This document shows, one piece after another, positions 1-17,627 of a stretch of DNA of 64,000 nucleotides. The notes below the pieces were generated by a model. That model was not told the origin of the DNA. It worked only from the letters and a program-made list of their open reading frames with translations, and made no database searches. The DNA is from Cichorium intybus. Lineage: Eukaryota; Streptophyta; Magnoliopsida; Asterales; Asteraceae. Made by a program: the position numbers and the translations under genes. Each line of letters starts with the position of its first letter. Position 1 is the first letter of the stretch. The DNA is taken from positions 62,729,854 to 62,793,853 of the forward strand of contig CM042011.1 in the NCBI GenBank assembly GCA_023525715.1. Direction: 5' to 3'.

Positions 1-660
1 ATGATGCACCTATTGATAACTCACCTTCTTCCGATCAAAGTGAATGGTTCTCCAAATTCGACGAACAATATGAGATTTCATGCTTCATGCTCTCAAGCAT
101 GACCTTTGAACTCTGGAAGGCTTATGAGTATCTTAAGGCGGTTAAACAAGAGTTGGTTGTGATTGTAAAAAGTGACTATAATATGCACACTAGAGGAGCA
201 TAAATTGCTTGAGACCTTTATTTCTAAAATGAAGGATTAAGTTTATCGAATAAATAAAATTAGATCTCTATCAACCATTGAAATGGAAAATATGCTTTCA
301 TTCTTAATGAGTTTTGATATTAAGCGTTGGACAAAATACATTCATGGCTGGCATCTAATGTTAGAAGCAAATGAAAAGCTTCTTTCTTTTATCAAATTTA
401 GGGGAAATTATGAGATAAAGAAGCATCATGACAAGGTTAAGGCCATATGAAAAAACAGTTGTGAAAAGGTTGTCACTCACCCTATAATCAATGAACACCC
501 TGCAAGAAATGTTGATCGCTACCATTGTGGAGTAAATGGGTATTGGAAGAGGAATTGTCCCACCTATCTAGCAGAGGTAAAAAAAAAGCAAGGTTGGTGA
601 GATCAGCAAGTCTGGTTTGACTTCAAGATAGGATTTTCACTTTTCAAAATTCATGATTAT
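1..660 (+). pseudogene. Decayed Ty1/Copia gag fragment
   Basis: Frames broken by several stops and shifts still read as a Copia-type gag: near position 60 a segment reads LSSMTFELWKAYEYLKAVKQ, and around 505..590 there is a zinc-knuckle relic reading RYHCGVNGYWKRNCPTYLAE. In intact Copia gags this motif is C-x2-C-x4-H-x4-C. Here the first Cys and the His are both replaced by Tyr, so it would not bind zinc. The gag normally packages element RNA. No protease, integrase or RT can be followed downstream, and the 5' end lies outside the window. The family assignment rests on the zinc-knuckle context and is fairly secure; the limits are approximate. Confidence 0.6.
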
Positions 661-2656
<1,996 letters not shown>

Positions 2657-3090
2657 TTCGGTCATCTAGACTTCTCCGGTTTAAATTTAGGCTCCACACT
2701 TTGCTCAACATGGAGTGTTAATCTCTGTGTCATTGATCTTTGCTTTGGGGTGCGATTCTACTATATGGGTGCTACGTTGGACCCTTATTAATCCAAGCTC
2801 AAGAAAGGTATAAACCATAACTTTTCTTTTAGGACATTTTATGTTATAAGTTTTGTTTAAACATGAATCAAATTTCGGTCATCTAGACTTCTCCGGTTTA
2901 AATTTAGGCTCCACACTTTGCTCAACATGGAGTGTTAATCTCTATGTCATTGATCTTTGCTTTGGGGTGCAATTCCACTATATGGGTGCTACGTTGGACC
3001 CTTATTAATCCAAGCTCAAGAAAGGTATAAACCATAACTCTGCTTTTAGGACATTTTATGTTATAAGTTTTGTTTAAACATGAATCAAAC
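2657..3090. repeat. 217-bp tandem duplication (two copies)
   Basis: Copy 1 is 2657..2873 and copy 2 is 2874..3090, directly adjacent and the same length. Both begin TTCGGTCATCTAGACTTCTC and end near AACATGAATCAAA. Only a handful of substitutions separate them, so the duplication is recent relative to the surrounding decay. A short ORF in copy 1 (2540..2791) crosses into it but looks non-coding. Confidence 0.95.
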
Positions 3091-4052
3091 TTTAGATGTA
3101 GATGTTTTGTTTTATTTTATGCTTTTGTTGGTATCTTCTGTATGTTTGTGATCATCTAAATACAACACTAACATCTATTGTTATATGCATGAACGCATAG
3201 GAGTTAGAGAAAGATGGTTATGATTGGGAGCTGCCGGTTGGATCACCAATTTTATCATATTTAATTTAGAATTAACATTTTTCAGTTTCCAAATAGTTTT
3301 CAAAATTTAGTTGGTTTTGGAACCATTTATTTTATGTTGGATTCATATTTTCACATTTATTATAGATTGTTTGAGTGTCCCTATTTTGTTAAATGTCCCT
3401 TTATGATGATTATTGTAAAGTGTATGCACACAACAATGCTTCAAAATGAACAAACTTGTAATATGAATCAAGTAAGACTTAAAACATATTTTTAATGCCC
3501 CTCACTTGTGCAAATTTAAATAACAAGTTCAATAATAAAGTTTTAACCTCTAAATGTTTTAGTTGTGAAATTTAGGTCCCAAAAGTTAAAGTATAACATT
3601 TACTTAAGTGAGGTCGTCACAGTAAATACAAAACAATGTTTAAGTAAAGTAAATGTCTAAATGACAATACATAATTGAAGTCTTCTAAATGTCCCTGATT
3701 CCCCAACTAGAAGTCATATCAAGCTACCCATATCTAAATACATGTCATAATTCAAGTGTTAAACTTGGAAATCCTAATGAGTATACCTGTAGTCAACTAT
3801 TCAAGGGTCAAGGATGATAGTGATCATCCAATCCCAAAGTCAAACCATAAAAATAGTTTTTAATTCGTAAAATATTGAAAGGAACTAAATTTTGGGGAAA
3901 CATTTCAAATGAATAACTCATAATACATGTCATTAAATAAGTTAACAACCGATGATATACCATACTTATGGAACTACTCCCAACCTTAAGTCAATATAGT
4001 AGTCCAACTCACCAAGCATGGCTAAACATTTGACTTGTGTAAGCGCACGCAC
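3091..4052. other. Unassigned AT-rich region
   Basis: No ORF, RNA gene or repeat boundary that I can support. The text has the look of LTR or intergenic sequence. Confidence 0.3.
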
Positions 4053-7761
<3,709 letters not shown>

Positions 7762-10245
7762 TTTTCAAATGATTCCAAATTTAAGAGGGTAATCAAGACA
7801 CCATAATAGTTATGCCATGAAGTGTTTCCATAAGTTGTCTTAGTTGAGATTCTAGATCTACGAAGCCTAAATATGACATACTCTTTCTAAAAGTCCAATA
7901 TTATCAAATGTATTTATGGGGAATGTCTTCTATAACCCCACGAGTGACAAAATTGTTTGATATTTGAAATGATAAGTAATTAAAGAGAGATCTCTTCTTA
8001 CAAAAAGTGAGTGGGATCCATGTATATCTTGTAAAAACCCATGAGACACACTATGCAAATACTTATAGTTACTTACAAATGATATGCTAAAATATGCACC
8101 TATTTGTAGAGGCACAACATAAAATCATCACACATTCAAGTTTTTAATAGAATTTCCAAGAATCAAGAAAATAGATTACCTACGTGTATTGGGAGACTAT
8201 ACATAAATGTTTACAGTAAACATGTTTATGTTTAAGAAACACGATCATATGTATAATGTGATAAGTGGTTTAGAACCATGAATACATATAAGCAGTCTAT
8301 GAAAACTACCAAGTCTCGCACTTGTTGGGTTTCTTTTAGCAACAATACTATTAGAGTACACTAAATCTTTTGAGACTACCAAGTCTCGCACTTCATGCAT
8401 AAAACAAATTACATATTTGCATATTTGCGACTATTGATTTTTGACTCGATCACTTTACCTGAAGTATAACTTTTGTATAAATCCATCCCCTTGGGTAACA
8501 AGAAAAGTAGACATCAATATGTCCAATGACATATGTATCTAACACATATTACCATACATAACAAGACTATACATCATAATACATTCTTGAATGCTCTTAT
8601 TGGTGAGGACGTATTCATAGGTTTGCCAACATGTTACTGAATTCATTCAGATATCCCACTGAAATGTATGAGTTGCATTCAAAGAAAACATTAAAATATT
8701 TGAGAGTTCCGAACTCCTAAAATTTTAGGAGTTCGGACATTCACCTATTTATACTATATTAGGAGGTATTAGATGGTCCAAAAGGTTAAAAAAGTGTACC
8801 TACATATCTAATGCTTTTATGATAACCTACTTACCACCCACCTAACTTGGTCTTTTACTATCTCACCTAACACTCCATCCTACTAATATATAAACAAGTT
8901 AAAACCATAACATTATTCGCACTAAAGTTACATTGAGTCATTCACTCTCATGATTCACTCATAAGCTTAACTCTCCTTCATACTTAAAATGTCTTTTGAC
9001 TAATCAAAAACTATCCATTAAATAGATGTCCTTCAAGCTCCTTACGCTCATCCCCCAATCTTCCTAGGTAATAGAATATGCTAGATGAGATCAAGGCCAT
9101 TGTGCATACTTGAGATGAAGATGTTGCATTGCTGACTAAGTAGGCCAACAACATCATCACAGAAAGAAACCATCTCCAACAAACCTAATTAAGCAAGAAG
9201 GAGTGGATGAAAATATATTTCAGAAAAGAGGAATAGTGGATAAAAGATGTCATATTTGACACCAATAAAGCAACAACGTTTTTTTCCTAGTGTTCTTATC
9301 GATCTTGAAAAACAAGTATCAATTGATTGGGAAGAATCAAAATTCTCTGAATATTAGTTCAAAAAGCTTAACGAGTAGCTAGCATTTTCATGTATTGATT
9401 ATAATTAAATATCTCTTCTACATATGTGTCTAGGAAGTTGGTTCAATTCAGATACACATTGTCGTGATTATCTTTTATTTATTCAATAGGTGGTCGGTTT
9501 TATAATTATCATGAGACTATGTAAAGAACAAAATTATTCCGGTTCAAAACATTTGAGAGTTCTGAACTCCTAAAATTTGTGAGCTACTTTTACAAAAAAT
9601 AGTTTGAAAGATCTAATAGACTTTGAAATTGTCAGATTTTCGAAGCAGACGGTCATTTTTGAAAGTTTAAAAATTCAGATTAGTTTTTTAAACATAGTAA
9701 TCAAATAATGACCGTTTTAATGGTTTTCTCATCGACGATGCCATATCATTCTCACCCTAAACACTATGGAAAACCGTTCATCTTTCGATTCTCAACCCAC
9801 ATTTTGTTGTTTCGACTGTTAATCAACCGACAACAAACGAATATGATTGCTTTTACTCCACAACTTTTATTTTAATATTCAATCATATACCTCAAATACC
9901 ATGAATACTACATAATTTAATGATACAATATCGCCATTACAAAAAGTTAAAAACCAGTTTTGTTAAACCCCTAAACATGAGCATCTAGGTTTTTCCAATA
10001 ATTCACCAACATATTCAACAAATAATACATAAATTTTATTCAAAGTTCAAAGCGCATATCAAAACATATTCGATAAAATCAATATCATTAACAACTCTCT
10101 AATAATTAATAACCAATTTTTCGATTTATTACCGAAATTAAGTATTCAATAAGACTCGTAAATGCTCCCACACCTTCAGAAAAGTTCCACTACTTAGCAA
10201 TTTTTACAAGTTTAATCCTTAGACTCAACAATTGAACTAGTATCC
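7762..10245. other. Unassigned region containing a 28-bp perfect palindrome
   Basis: No gene seen. The direct repeat CTACCAAGTCTCGCACTT occurs twice (about 8308 and 8378). A perfect 28-bp palindrome centred on AAAATTTT lies at 8709..8736. Its left half, with about 12 bp of upstream context, recurs at about 9549..9580. Confidence 0.5.
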
Positions 10246-10972
10246 AGTGTTGTAAAAATCGGTTAGGTGACCGATAAATAGGATCCTAGACATTTGACGA
10301 CCATTCACCGACTATGATTTAAGGTAACAAGTCAGGTTCTTTTGAGAACCAAAAGATTCCTGAGAACTCTAGGAACTCTTTTTCCCCATAATTTTTTCAA
10401 AGTTTTTTGCAAAACACGGAAACGCATATATTTATGCATATTCGCTAAAAAATCGAAAAAATATATGCACGAGTGATATGTGCACATTTTCCATCATGTA
10501 TTTTGACGTAAAATGTGCACATATGTGCATCTCACTTGTGCATATTTTTTTCAACGAATGCACATATATATGTACGTTTTAGAGTTTTATAAAAAAATTG
10601 AAAAAAAATTATCGGGAAAAAGAGTTCCTAAAGTGTTCGGGAATATTTTGGTTCTCAAAAGAGCCGACTCTTAATGTAATTGTTCATATTAACCGCTCAA
10701 TATTAAAGTCGGTCAAAATCATGAAAAATCGGTCTAGACTTTAGAAGTTGGTCAAAATCAGTTATAAATCGATCAAAGATGTTAAAATCAGGCAAAACAC
10801 TAGAATATTACTTTTTATGATTATTTATATATGTTGTTAGGATATTTGGTCATATAATTTTTTTGATAAGTTCATTATAATTTAGGGTCTCCGATTAATC
10901 ATCCGTCTAGACTGATTAATCCTTAGACCCTACTCGACCGACTGACTACCATCTTTCGATTTTTACAAGCTT
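10246..10972 (-). mobile_element. MITE, family also present at 21841 (carries a nested insertion)
   Basis: The left end reads CAGTGTTGTAAAAATCGGTT and the right end, reverse-complemented, reads CAAGCTTGTAAAAATCGAAA. The right-hand 110 bp on the minus strand aligns with the left end of the 21841..22268 element (shared GGTCGAGT, GGATTAATC and ATTAATCGGAGACC blocks followed by TTAAATTATA). The internal sequence is full of ATCGGTC-type words. A separate foldback element interrupts it at about 10328..10676. Superfamily not determined; the element has no ORF. Confidence 0.75.
10328..10676. mobile_element. Foldback MITE nested in the 10246..10972 MITE
   Basis: The left end reads AGTCAGGTTCTTTTGAGAAC and the right end, reverse-complemented, reads AGTCGGCTCTTTTGAGAACC. 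Pairing continues inward through CTTTAGGAACTCTTTTTCCC and GTGCACAT-type words, so almost the whole 349 bp is one imperfect palindrome. Candidate target duplications (TAA or TTAA) flank it, but their exact limits are ambiguous. No coding capacity. Because it splits the host MITE it must be the younger insertion. Confidence 0.8.
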
Positions 10973-11408
10973 GATTCTATCTAAAAAATCATAACTTTGA
11001 TTTGACTTGTTCTTCCCTATATAGCTCCAAAATATGTTGCTTGCAATATGCATACCTTCAACTTTGAGATTGCTTGTCATCTCTTGCTTTATTTTCTTCG
11101 ATCACATCATATATACAGACATAATCAACTTCACCTATTTTGTGACAAAGATGTTAAAACATCTTAAACTTGTAAAATAACCCCAAGTCGAAATAAATCA
11201 AATGCAGCCCTCAACAACTAAATAAAAGGTTGAAACATACCTTGTAAAAACGAATACGTTACAAACAACCATTTATCCATCATGACAGTTTTCAATAACC
11301 CTACTGCTTATGCATCTTATTGTAGTTACTGATATTTCTAAAAAAATCATTTAAAAAAACTAATTAACACCATTGGAAAAAGATAAATGAAGCATTCGTG
11401 TGGGTAGT

Positions 11409-11419
11409 TGGGCTGGGCT
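11409..11419. promoter_or_regulatory. Tandem site II (TGGGCT) motifs upstream of the V-ATPase gene
   Basis: Two overlapping TGGGCT words (11409..11414 and 11414..11419) lie about 140 bp upstream of the c'' start codon. TGGGCY site II elements are known TCP-factor targets in promoters of plant housekeeping genes. A pyrimidine-rich leader (CTCTCTCTATCTCTC, about 11512..11530) follows, as is usual in plant 5' UTRs. Function here is inferred. Confidence 0.45.
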
Positions 11420-11556
11420 CAAAATCAAGCCAAATCTTATAACGACGTGACCCGACCCGACTTGTCTGTTGTTGAAAATTCGTGATGCACAATTAACCCG
11501 ATATTTTCCCCTCTCTCTCTATCTCTCATCAGAAACATCGTCTTCTGAATCTGAAG

Positions 11557-12817
11557 ATGTCTGGAACTGCGATAGTGATTGGGGCATCAAGCTCATGGGC
11601 TCGGGCGTTAGTCAAGATCTCGCCGTATACGTTTTCGGCCATCGGTATCGCTATTTCGATCGGCGTTTCTGTCCTTGGTGCTGCGTGGTTCGAATTCTTA
11701 GTTTCTTCAATTTAGTTAGGGTTTAGATTTTCAATTTGGCAATGATTGTAGATCGTCTTTTCTGTTTGTTTCAGGGGAATTTACATTACAGGAAGTAGTT
11801 TAATAGGTGCTGCCATTAAAGCCCCACGCATTACCTCCAAAAATCTTATCAGGTTCCTATTTCCACTTCGAGGGTTTAATTTTCCGTACTCTGATTTGAT
11901 TTGAAATTTTTTCTCAGTACATGATCTGAATATTTACCTGGTCATCACGAAAATCTATCTGTAACTTTTTATCTCCTGTTCTGATGATGTTGATCACGGG
12001 CCTATTTTAGTTTGAACTTGTGCACGAATCTCGAAATTTTATGAATCTTCTGAAAAATTAGATGTAGTTTCATGAAAGCATCAAGCTAGCTGAAATACCT
12101 ACATGTACCTGCGCTTTTTTGGGGCTAAATAATGATACTTGAATATACCAGGATCTTCAAAAGACTTGAAAAACATTACTATTTAAGATCTAATGTAAGA
12201 TCACTCACCAACTCACCTGCGTCAATCAATAAACATGAGGCATAAATGTTGACCCAATGAACAACTCTCAACATTATCTTTGGTTTTTGATATAAATGAA
12301 AAGTTAAAGTGAGATAATTTGCAAGTGATGTGATCTAGCACCTAATGACCTAATGTCAGTAAATTTTCCTTTTTTCTTTATTTTCAGTGTAATTTTCTGT
12401 GAAGCTGTTGCTATATATGGAGTAATTGTAGCAATCATTCTTCAAACAAAGCTAGAAAGTGTCCCAGCATCACAAACATACGCACCAGAATCCCTCAGAG
12501 CCGGATACGCGATTTTTGCCTCAGGAATAATCGTGGGCTTTGCAAATCTTGTCTGTGGGTATGTAATTATGTCTGTATGGATTAAGTCCTTTCCAGATTA
12601 AGTCAAAAAGAAACATGTACTTACTGTATTTATATATATACTTGACAGGTTATGTGTTGGAATAATTGGAAGCAGTTGTGCATTATCAGATGCACAAAAC
12701 TCATCGCTTTTTGTGAAGATTTTGGTGATTGAAATATTTGGAAGTGCACTTGGATTGTTTGGAGTAATCGTGGGAATAATAATGTCTGCTCAAGCAACAT
12801 GGCCTACTACTGTCTGA
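11557..12817 (+). CDS. VHA-c'': V-type proton ATPase 21-kDa proteolipid subunit c''
   Basis: The product is a membrane proteolipid of the V0 ring, which rotates as protons cross the vacuolar or endomembrane. Four exons join in frame: 11557..11687, 11775..11852, 12388..12558 and 12649..12817, all with GT-AG introns, giving 182 aa, the usual length for plant c''. The start MSGTAIVIGASSSWARALVK fits the family, as does the end QATWPTTV. Several hydrophobic helices are visible. Helix 3 carries the conserved acidic residue in VIFCEAVAIYG, which is the proton-binding glutamate in this family; a second glutamate lies in LVIEIFGSALG. Glycine-rich helix packing segments (GIAISIGVSVLGAAWGIY and GLFGVIVGIIMSAQ) are intact. 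Intron 2 is the longest (535 bp). A tandem site II motif lies upstream. I see no defect, so this is very likely a working gene. Confidence 0.97.
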
Positions 12818-13260
12818 GTAAAAAAATTCATTATTTTTGTTTCTATTGCATTTACTATATGCTATGTTATAATTCTCCCATGTTGGTTTGTTTTTTGTTT
12901 CAATGTAAACCACTTTTGTGAACTACATGTAGCCATAAGATTTCCAGATTGATGATGAATAATATTTATGCTGTCCTGGAGCCCAATCTTTTTAATTATA
13001 TTGAATTTCTAGAAGAATGATGATTTAGTGTTTAAAAAGTTGGTAATGTCATCTAGCTTATTCATGTTACGTTTATTAAATTGAAGATGTTTATCCATTA
13101 GGAGTTGTAACCATGCACCCTACTACTCTAAAGGGACCACATATTGGAGTGTCTTATAGTGTACATTCTTTGAGTGCAAGGAAACAAGGAAGTGGTCATG
13201 TTTGCCTACTCTCTTTGACATGTAAAATAAATGGACATTCATCCACGTATTTGTCTAAAG
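12818..13260 (+). other. 3' flank of the V-ATPase gene
   Basis: AT-rich sequence with poly(A)-signal-like AATAATATTT and AATAAA-like words fits a plant 3' UTR and downstream spacer. No other gene is visible before the hAT end at 13261. Confidence 0.5.
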
Positions 13261-13519
13261 TAGGGATGAGCATGGGTCCGGACCTGGACCAAAACCGAAG
13301 AACCAGGAACCGGACCGAATACCCTGGTTCCGGTTTGGTTCCGGGTCCGGTCCGGTTCCTCGTGTCAAATGTTCGTCCCTATGTGTTCGGTTCAGGACCT
13401 AGCCCGAACCGCATCGAGAATTGATATAGTGGGAAATGGAAAACCGAGAACCGGACCGAATACGCGGTTGTTATTTACATAATTGCTATGATATTGGTTA
13501 TATTTCATTTTCTTAAAAT

Positions 13520-13625
13520 TAATTGTTTTACGACTTGCGTAATCCAACTAGTCTCCGTGTAGGTTAACTAGTTGCTAGTCCGTAGTGGACCGACTGATTA
13601 GCGTCTAGTGACTTTCGCAACATTG
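13520..13625. repeat. Possible remnant of the CAGTGTTG(T/C) MITE family
   Basis: The text around CCGACTGATTAGCGTCTAGT and the ending TTTCGCAACATTG resemble the right end of the 21841..22268 MITE (ATTAATCG words, then TTTCTGCAACACTG). Only one end is recognisable, so this is tentative. Confidence 0.3.
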
Positions 13626-13891
13626 AAATTTGAATTTACTAAAAATGGAAAGCATAATAAAATGTATCTTTTTGACCGTTCGTATTGTACATAACTACAT
13701 ATACAAGTATTGTACATAACTACATATACAACGCATCTTCGTAATTTTCTAATAGAAATATTTAATTATGATATTTATTCATGTAAATTAAAGAAACTCG
13801 GATGCTGCAAGGTACAACTAGTGTTCATAGAAACTCGGGTGCTTATAGGAAAATTGATCGTATGCCACAATACATGGGTCTAAACTTTAGT

Positions 13892-14685
13892 CTATGGCGT
13901 CAAAGGTCTCTCATAGAGGATGTATAATTGATCTATAAAGTGTGCAGTAATAACCATATACTCAATTTTTTGATGCGAGGACTTCCAACAATCAGTTGTT
14001 AAACAGATTTTGGAGGCTGCTTTAGTGAGGGTTTTTAGCTTCTTTTTCTCGTGCTCGTATACCTTAAAACAATCTTCTTTCGCTGTAGTTCTAGATACTC
14101 TCTTAAATAATGGATTACCGATCCTCATCATTTTCACAAACATGTCATCTTCCACGGCAGTAAACGGTTGCTCGGCACTCAGTAACCAATTAGCTATAGC
14201 TTCCCTCATCTTGTTAGCATCATATTTTCCATTCGGTGTGATCAACGGTTCAACAAATTCCACATCAGACCCACTCGGTTGAAAATTTAGTAACTGTTGA
14301 TTTTTTTGCCATTCTTTATGCGGAAGGCAGGATTTTAAGTGTCGTTTGAATGATAATGATTACACTGTGCTTTTCTCGTACCATCCTTAAGTGTAATTTC
14401 AGTCATATCCTCCCATACTACTGATGTTTTTTGCCGCTTTCGCTTCAGTTGTACTTCTTCACCGGTTTCAGTATTCTTTTCTCTCTCGCTTTCATTTTGA
14501 TTAGGATTTCGAACTGATGTATGTTCATTTGGATTAACCGTGTGCTCTTTGTCAACTTGACATTGTGATGACCGATTGTTAGTCTCACCGCTTTCAACCT
14601 CCGGCCCTTGCATTGGACTTGTTGGGTTTGTTGTAGACCCTTCAACTGACCGAGAATGTGGATTTGAATTCACAACAACACCCAT
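13892..14685 (-). pseudogene. hAT transposase, N-terminal part (BED zinc finger), frameshifted
   Basis: The first block (14685..14335) has an acidic, charged N-terminus and a BED-type start (KRKRQKTSVVWEDMTEITL, then CNHYHSND). It loses the second half of the zinc finger and shifts frame. The next block (about 14335..13892) reads FNQPSGSD-like spacer, NGKYDANKMREAIANWLLS, then KAASKICLTTDCWKSSHQKI and YMVITAHFID. In the RICESLEEPER/DAYSLEEPER group the TTDCW aspartate is the first catalytic acidic residue. The reading then jumps to unrelated residues and stops, so the catalytic core and C-terminal dimerisation region are missing. Not functional. Confidence 0.85.
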
Positions 14686-15170
14686 ACAATCTGTGAAAAC
14701 TGAAAAGCAATATGCAATAAATCAAAAGTCTCTTTTTCTATTCATATTTTACCCTTGTGCTTTCCATACGATGGATATCAACAAACAAGAACACCACCTC
14801 TTGGGGTCAAGAAATAATACCAAGAAAGAAGTGGAAGAACTAATATTATTATACAAATATTAACAACCCATCGGAACAAAACTGTAACAATGGAACTTCA
14901 AATCAATCGTACCTGGAAGAACAGAGACTGGGGAGTGGATACGGCAACCGTCGGCCGTTGGGACAGTCGGTCGTTGCACAGGAGATGGACGTCGGCAACA
15001 GCAACGGCAACCGTCGGTCGTTGGAGGCTCCAAAGTCCAATTCGAACCCTAGTGCAGTAGTGCGGCAATGGCTTAGTGTTTGTTTTTGAAAGTGAAACGA
15101 AGAGTCGAAGAGGGAGATTGTAATTGTAAATATCGAGTCGCATACGTAATATGACAATTGGGATAATCAA

Positions 15171-15678
15171 TTAATCAGACTTTTTTTTTTTACCAAACAT
15201 AAAATTGGTTAATTAATAATGGATGTATATAATAAATGTAACATATAAAAGAAATTACGTCGCATGTATTATATATATACAAATTAAACCAAACTAGGGT
15301 TTGGACTGTCCGCACGATGCTGCGGAAGCCGGTATATTGGAAAACGCAGCTCGACAAAAAACAAATTATGTAAGGGACGGAAAATGTAACTTTAAAATTT
15401 AATAAGGGACCGAAATCGTAACTTACAAAATACTAATAATATAACTTTATAATAAATAGGGATGAAAATAATTAATTCGAAATTAGTTGAGAGAAAAAAA
15501 CGTAAATATGAAAATTTGCTATAAACAGAATCAAATTTGCTAATTCCAAATGGAATCCTATTTGTATTTTGTATCAAATGCTTTAACAATTATACTATGT
15601 TCTTGATATAGTATTTTTGGTTCTGGCAATAGTAAAAGGAAATGAACAGTACCATATAACACATGCTCGGATTTGCTA

Positions 15679-15683
<5 letters not shown>
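15171..15683. other. Unassigned AT-rich region
   Basis: No coding region recognised. It separates the hAT relic from the (AT)n/SINE cluster. Confidence 0.3.

Positions 15684-15771
<88 letters not shown>
15684..15771. repeat. (AT)n microsatellite E
   Basis: About 88 bp of AT directly upstream of a truncated SINE. Confidence 0.97.
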
Positions 15772-16090
<319 letters not shown>

Positions 16091-16203
16091 GATAGTGCTA
16101 TACATACTCCCTATTTCTTACTATACCCCCTGATTTGACATACTAATTTGTTTTATTTCAATTTCGTTTTTTATTGTCTTTATTATTATTATTATTAAAT
16201 TAA

Positions 16204-16236
<33 letters not shown>

Positions 16237-16277
16237 AAAGAAACGGATTTGATGTTTTGTTTTGGAATCTTTTTACG

Positions 16278-16279
<2 letters not shown>

Positions 16280-16368
<89 letters not shown>
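16280..16368. repeat. (AT)n microsatellite G inside the MULE
   Basis: About 89 bp of AT, just inside the (TTA)n part of the left terminal repeat. Confidence 0.96.
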
Positions 16369-16371
<3 letters not shown>

Positions 16372-16667
16372 CATTGTACAACCAATTTATATATCTGTCT
16401 ATATCAATTTGATACAACTGAATCGTATGGCAAGTTTTCAAACTGACCAGGTATGTATTTTTGCTAGATATTTTTGCTAGATATTTGTCAAACTGAATCG
16501 TATGACAAGTTTTCAAAATGTACATTTGTGTTATTTTTTATAAATATTTTTGCTATATGACTAAAAATGGATACATGTGGTTAAGTAAATCTAAAATAGA
16601 AATTTATTAACAAAACTTTTATGTAGTTGATGATATATTAAGAGGTTAGGATAAATAAGGAAAACAA

Positions 16668-16671
<4 letters not shown>

Positions 16672-16720
<49 letters not shown>
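16672..16720. repeat. (AT)n microsatellite H inside the MULE
   Basis: About 49 bp of AT in the 5' non-coding part of the element. Confidence 0.95.
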
Positions 16721-16722
<2 letters not shown>

Positions 16723-16914
16723 TGTAATCGTGAAAAATCGTAACATGAATAACGATAATAGAAAATAATATAACAGATGAAAAAGTAAATAAAATGAGGA
16801 TTGAAAAATGCAAAATCCTAAAAACAGAAGTTATAAAAAAATTGGGTCACCGACTCATCAGTTGTTTCAATGACTTTGTCCATCTCCGGTGACGTCGTCC
16901 GTTGAATCTCTGTC

Positions 16915-17310
16915 TTTTTTGTGTAGATATCAGTTCATCTCTACTGACCACTTTTGCTTTCCTTCTTTATTTGGCTCTATCACATTCATCTCCAGAATAT
17001 AGTCAAAGAACGATTTTGTATAGAGATCAGTTCATCTCTACTGACCACTCTTGCTTTCCTTTTTTATTTGTTATCACATATACACACTGTGTAGTCACAG
17101 ATGCACATATGCTTTTGCGTCCCGTGGATTTGCATGATAACTTTGGAGAATAATTATATGACTTTTGCGTCACTTGGATTTGCATAACTTTTGAGACACC
17201 ATGCCTTTTGAGACAAATAGTGTATATATATTATTGTCAGAGATAAATAACTTTTGAGACACCATGCCTTCTGAGAATAATTATATGACTTTTGCGTCCC
17301 TTGGATTATA
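16915..17310. repeat. Short direct repeats upstream of the MULE transposase
   Basis: The phrase ATCAGTTCATCTCTACTGAC occurs at about 16929 and again at about 17027, each followed by CTTGCTTTCC-like text. Downstream, ATTATATGACTTTTGCGTC occurs twice and CTTTTGAGACACCATGCCTT occurs twice. They lie in the leader of the transposase and have no coding content; they may be duplicated terminal or promoter sequence. Confidence 0.75.
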
Positions 17311-17316
17311 TGCCTT

Positions 17317-17492
<176 letters not shown>

Positions 17493-17627
17493 TTTATGTT
17501 TATAAATATTTATATGGTTTATGTTTATATATTATAATTATTGTTAAAGTAATAATGTCGTAATTATATAAATGTTCAATTTTGTATTCGTTAGGTTTTT
17601 AGCAGTCGTGAAAATTTAGTGGATTAG

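Larger units (their letters stand above)
13261..15170 (-). mobile_element. Degraded hAT transposon (left terminus and transposase relic)
   Basis: The left terminus TAGGGATGAGCATGGGTCCG matches the ends of the 32463 and 40970 hAT elements in this window and is followed by the GGTTCCGG/CCGGAACC subterminal repeats typical of plant hATs. A minus-strand transposase relic lies inside. A right terminus (GCTCATCCCTA) was not found, so the right limit is set at the end of the G+C-rich leader-like region upstream of the ORF and is approximate. Confidence 0.6.

Noticed and set aside
12353..12601. 82-codon single-exon protein at the V-ATPase locus
   Set aside because: It is exon 3 of the c'' gene read into its flanking introns.
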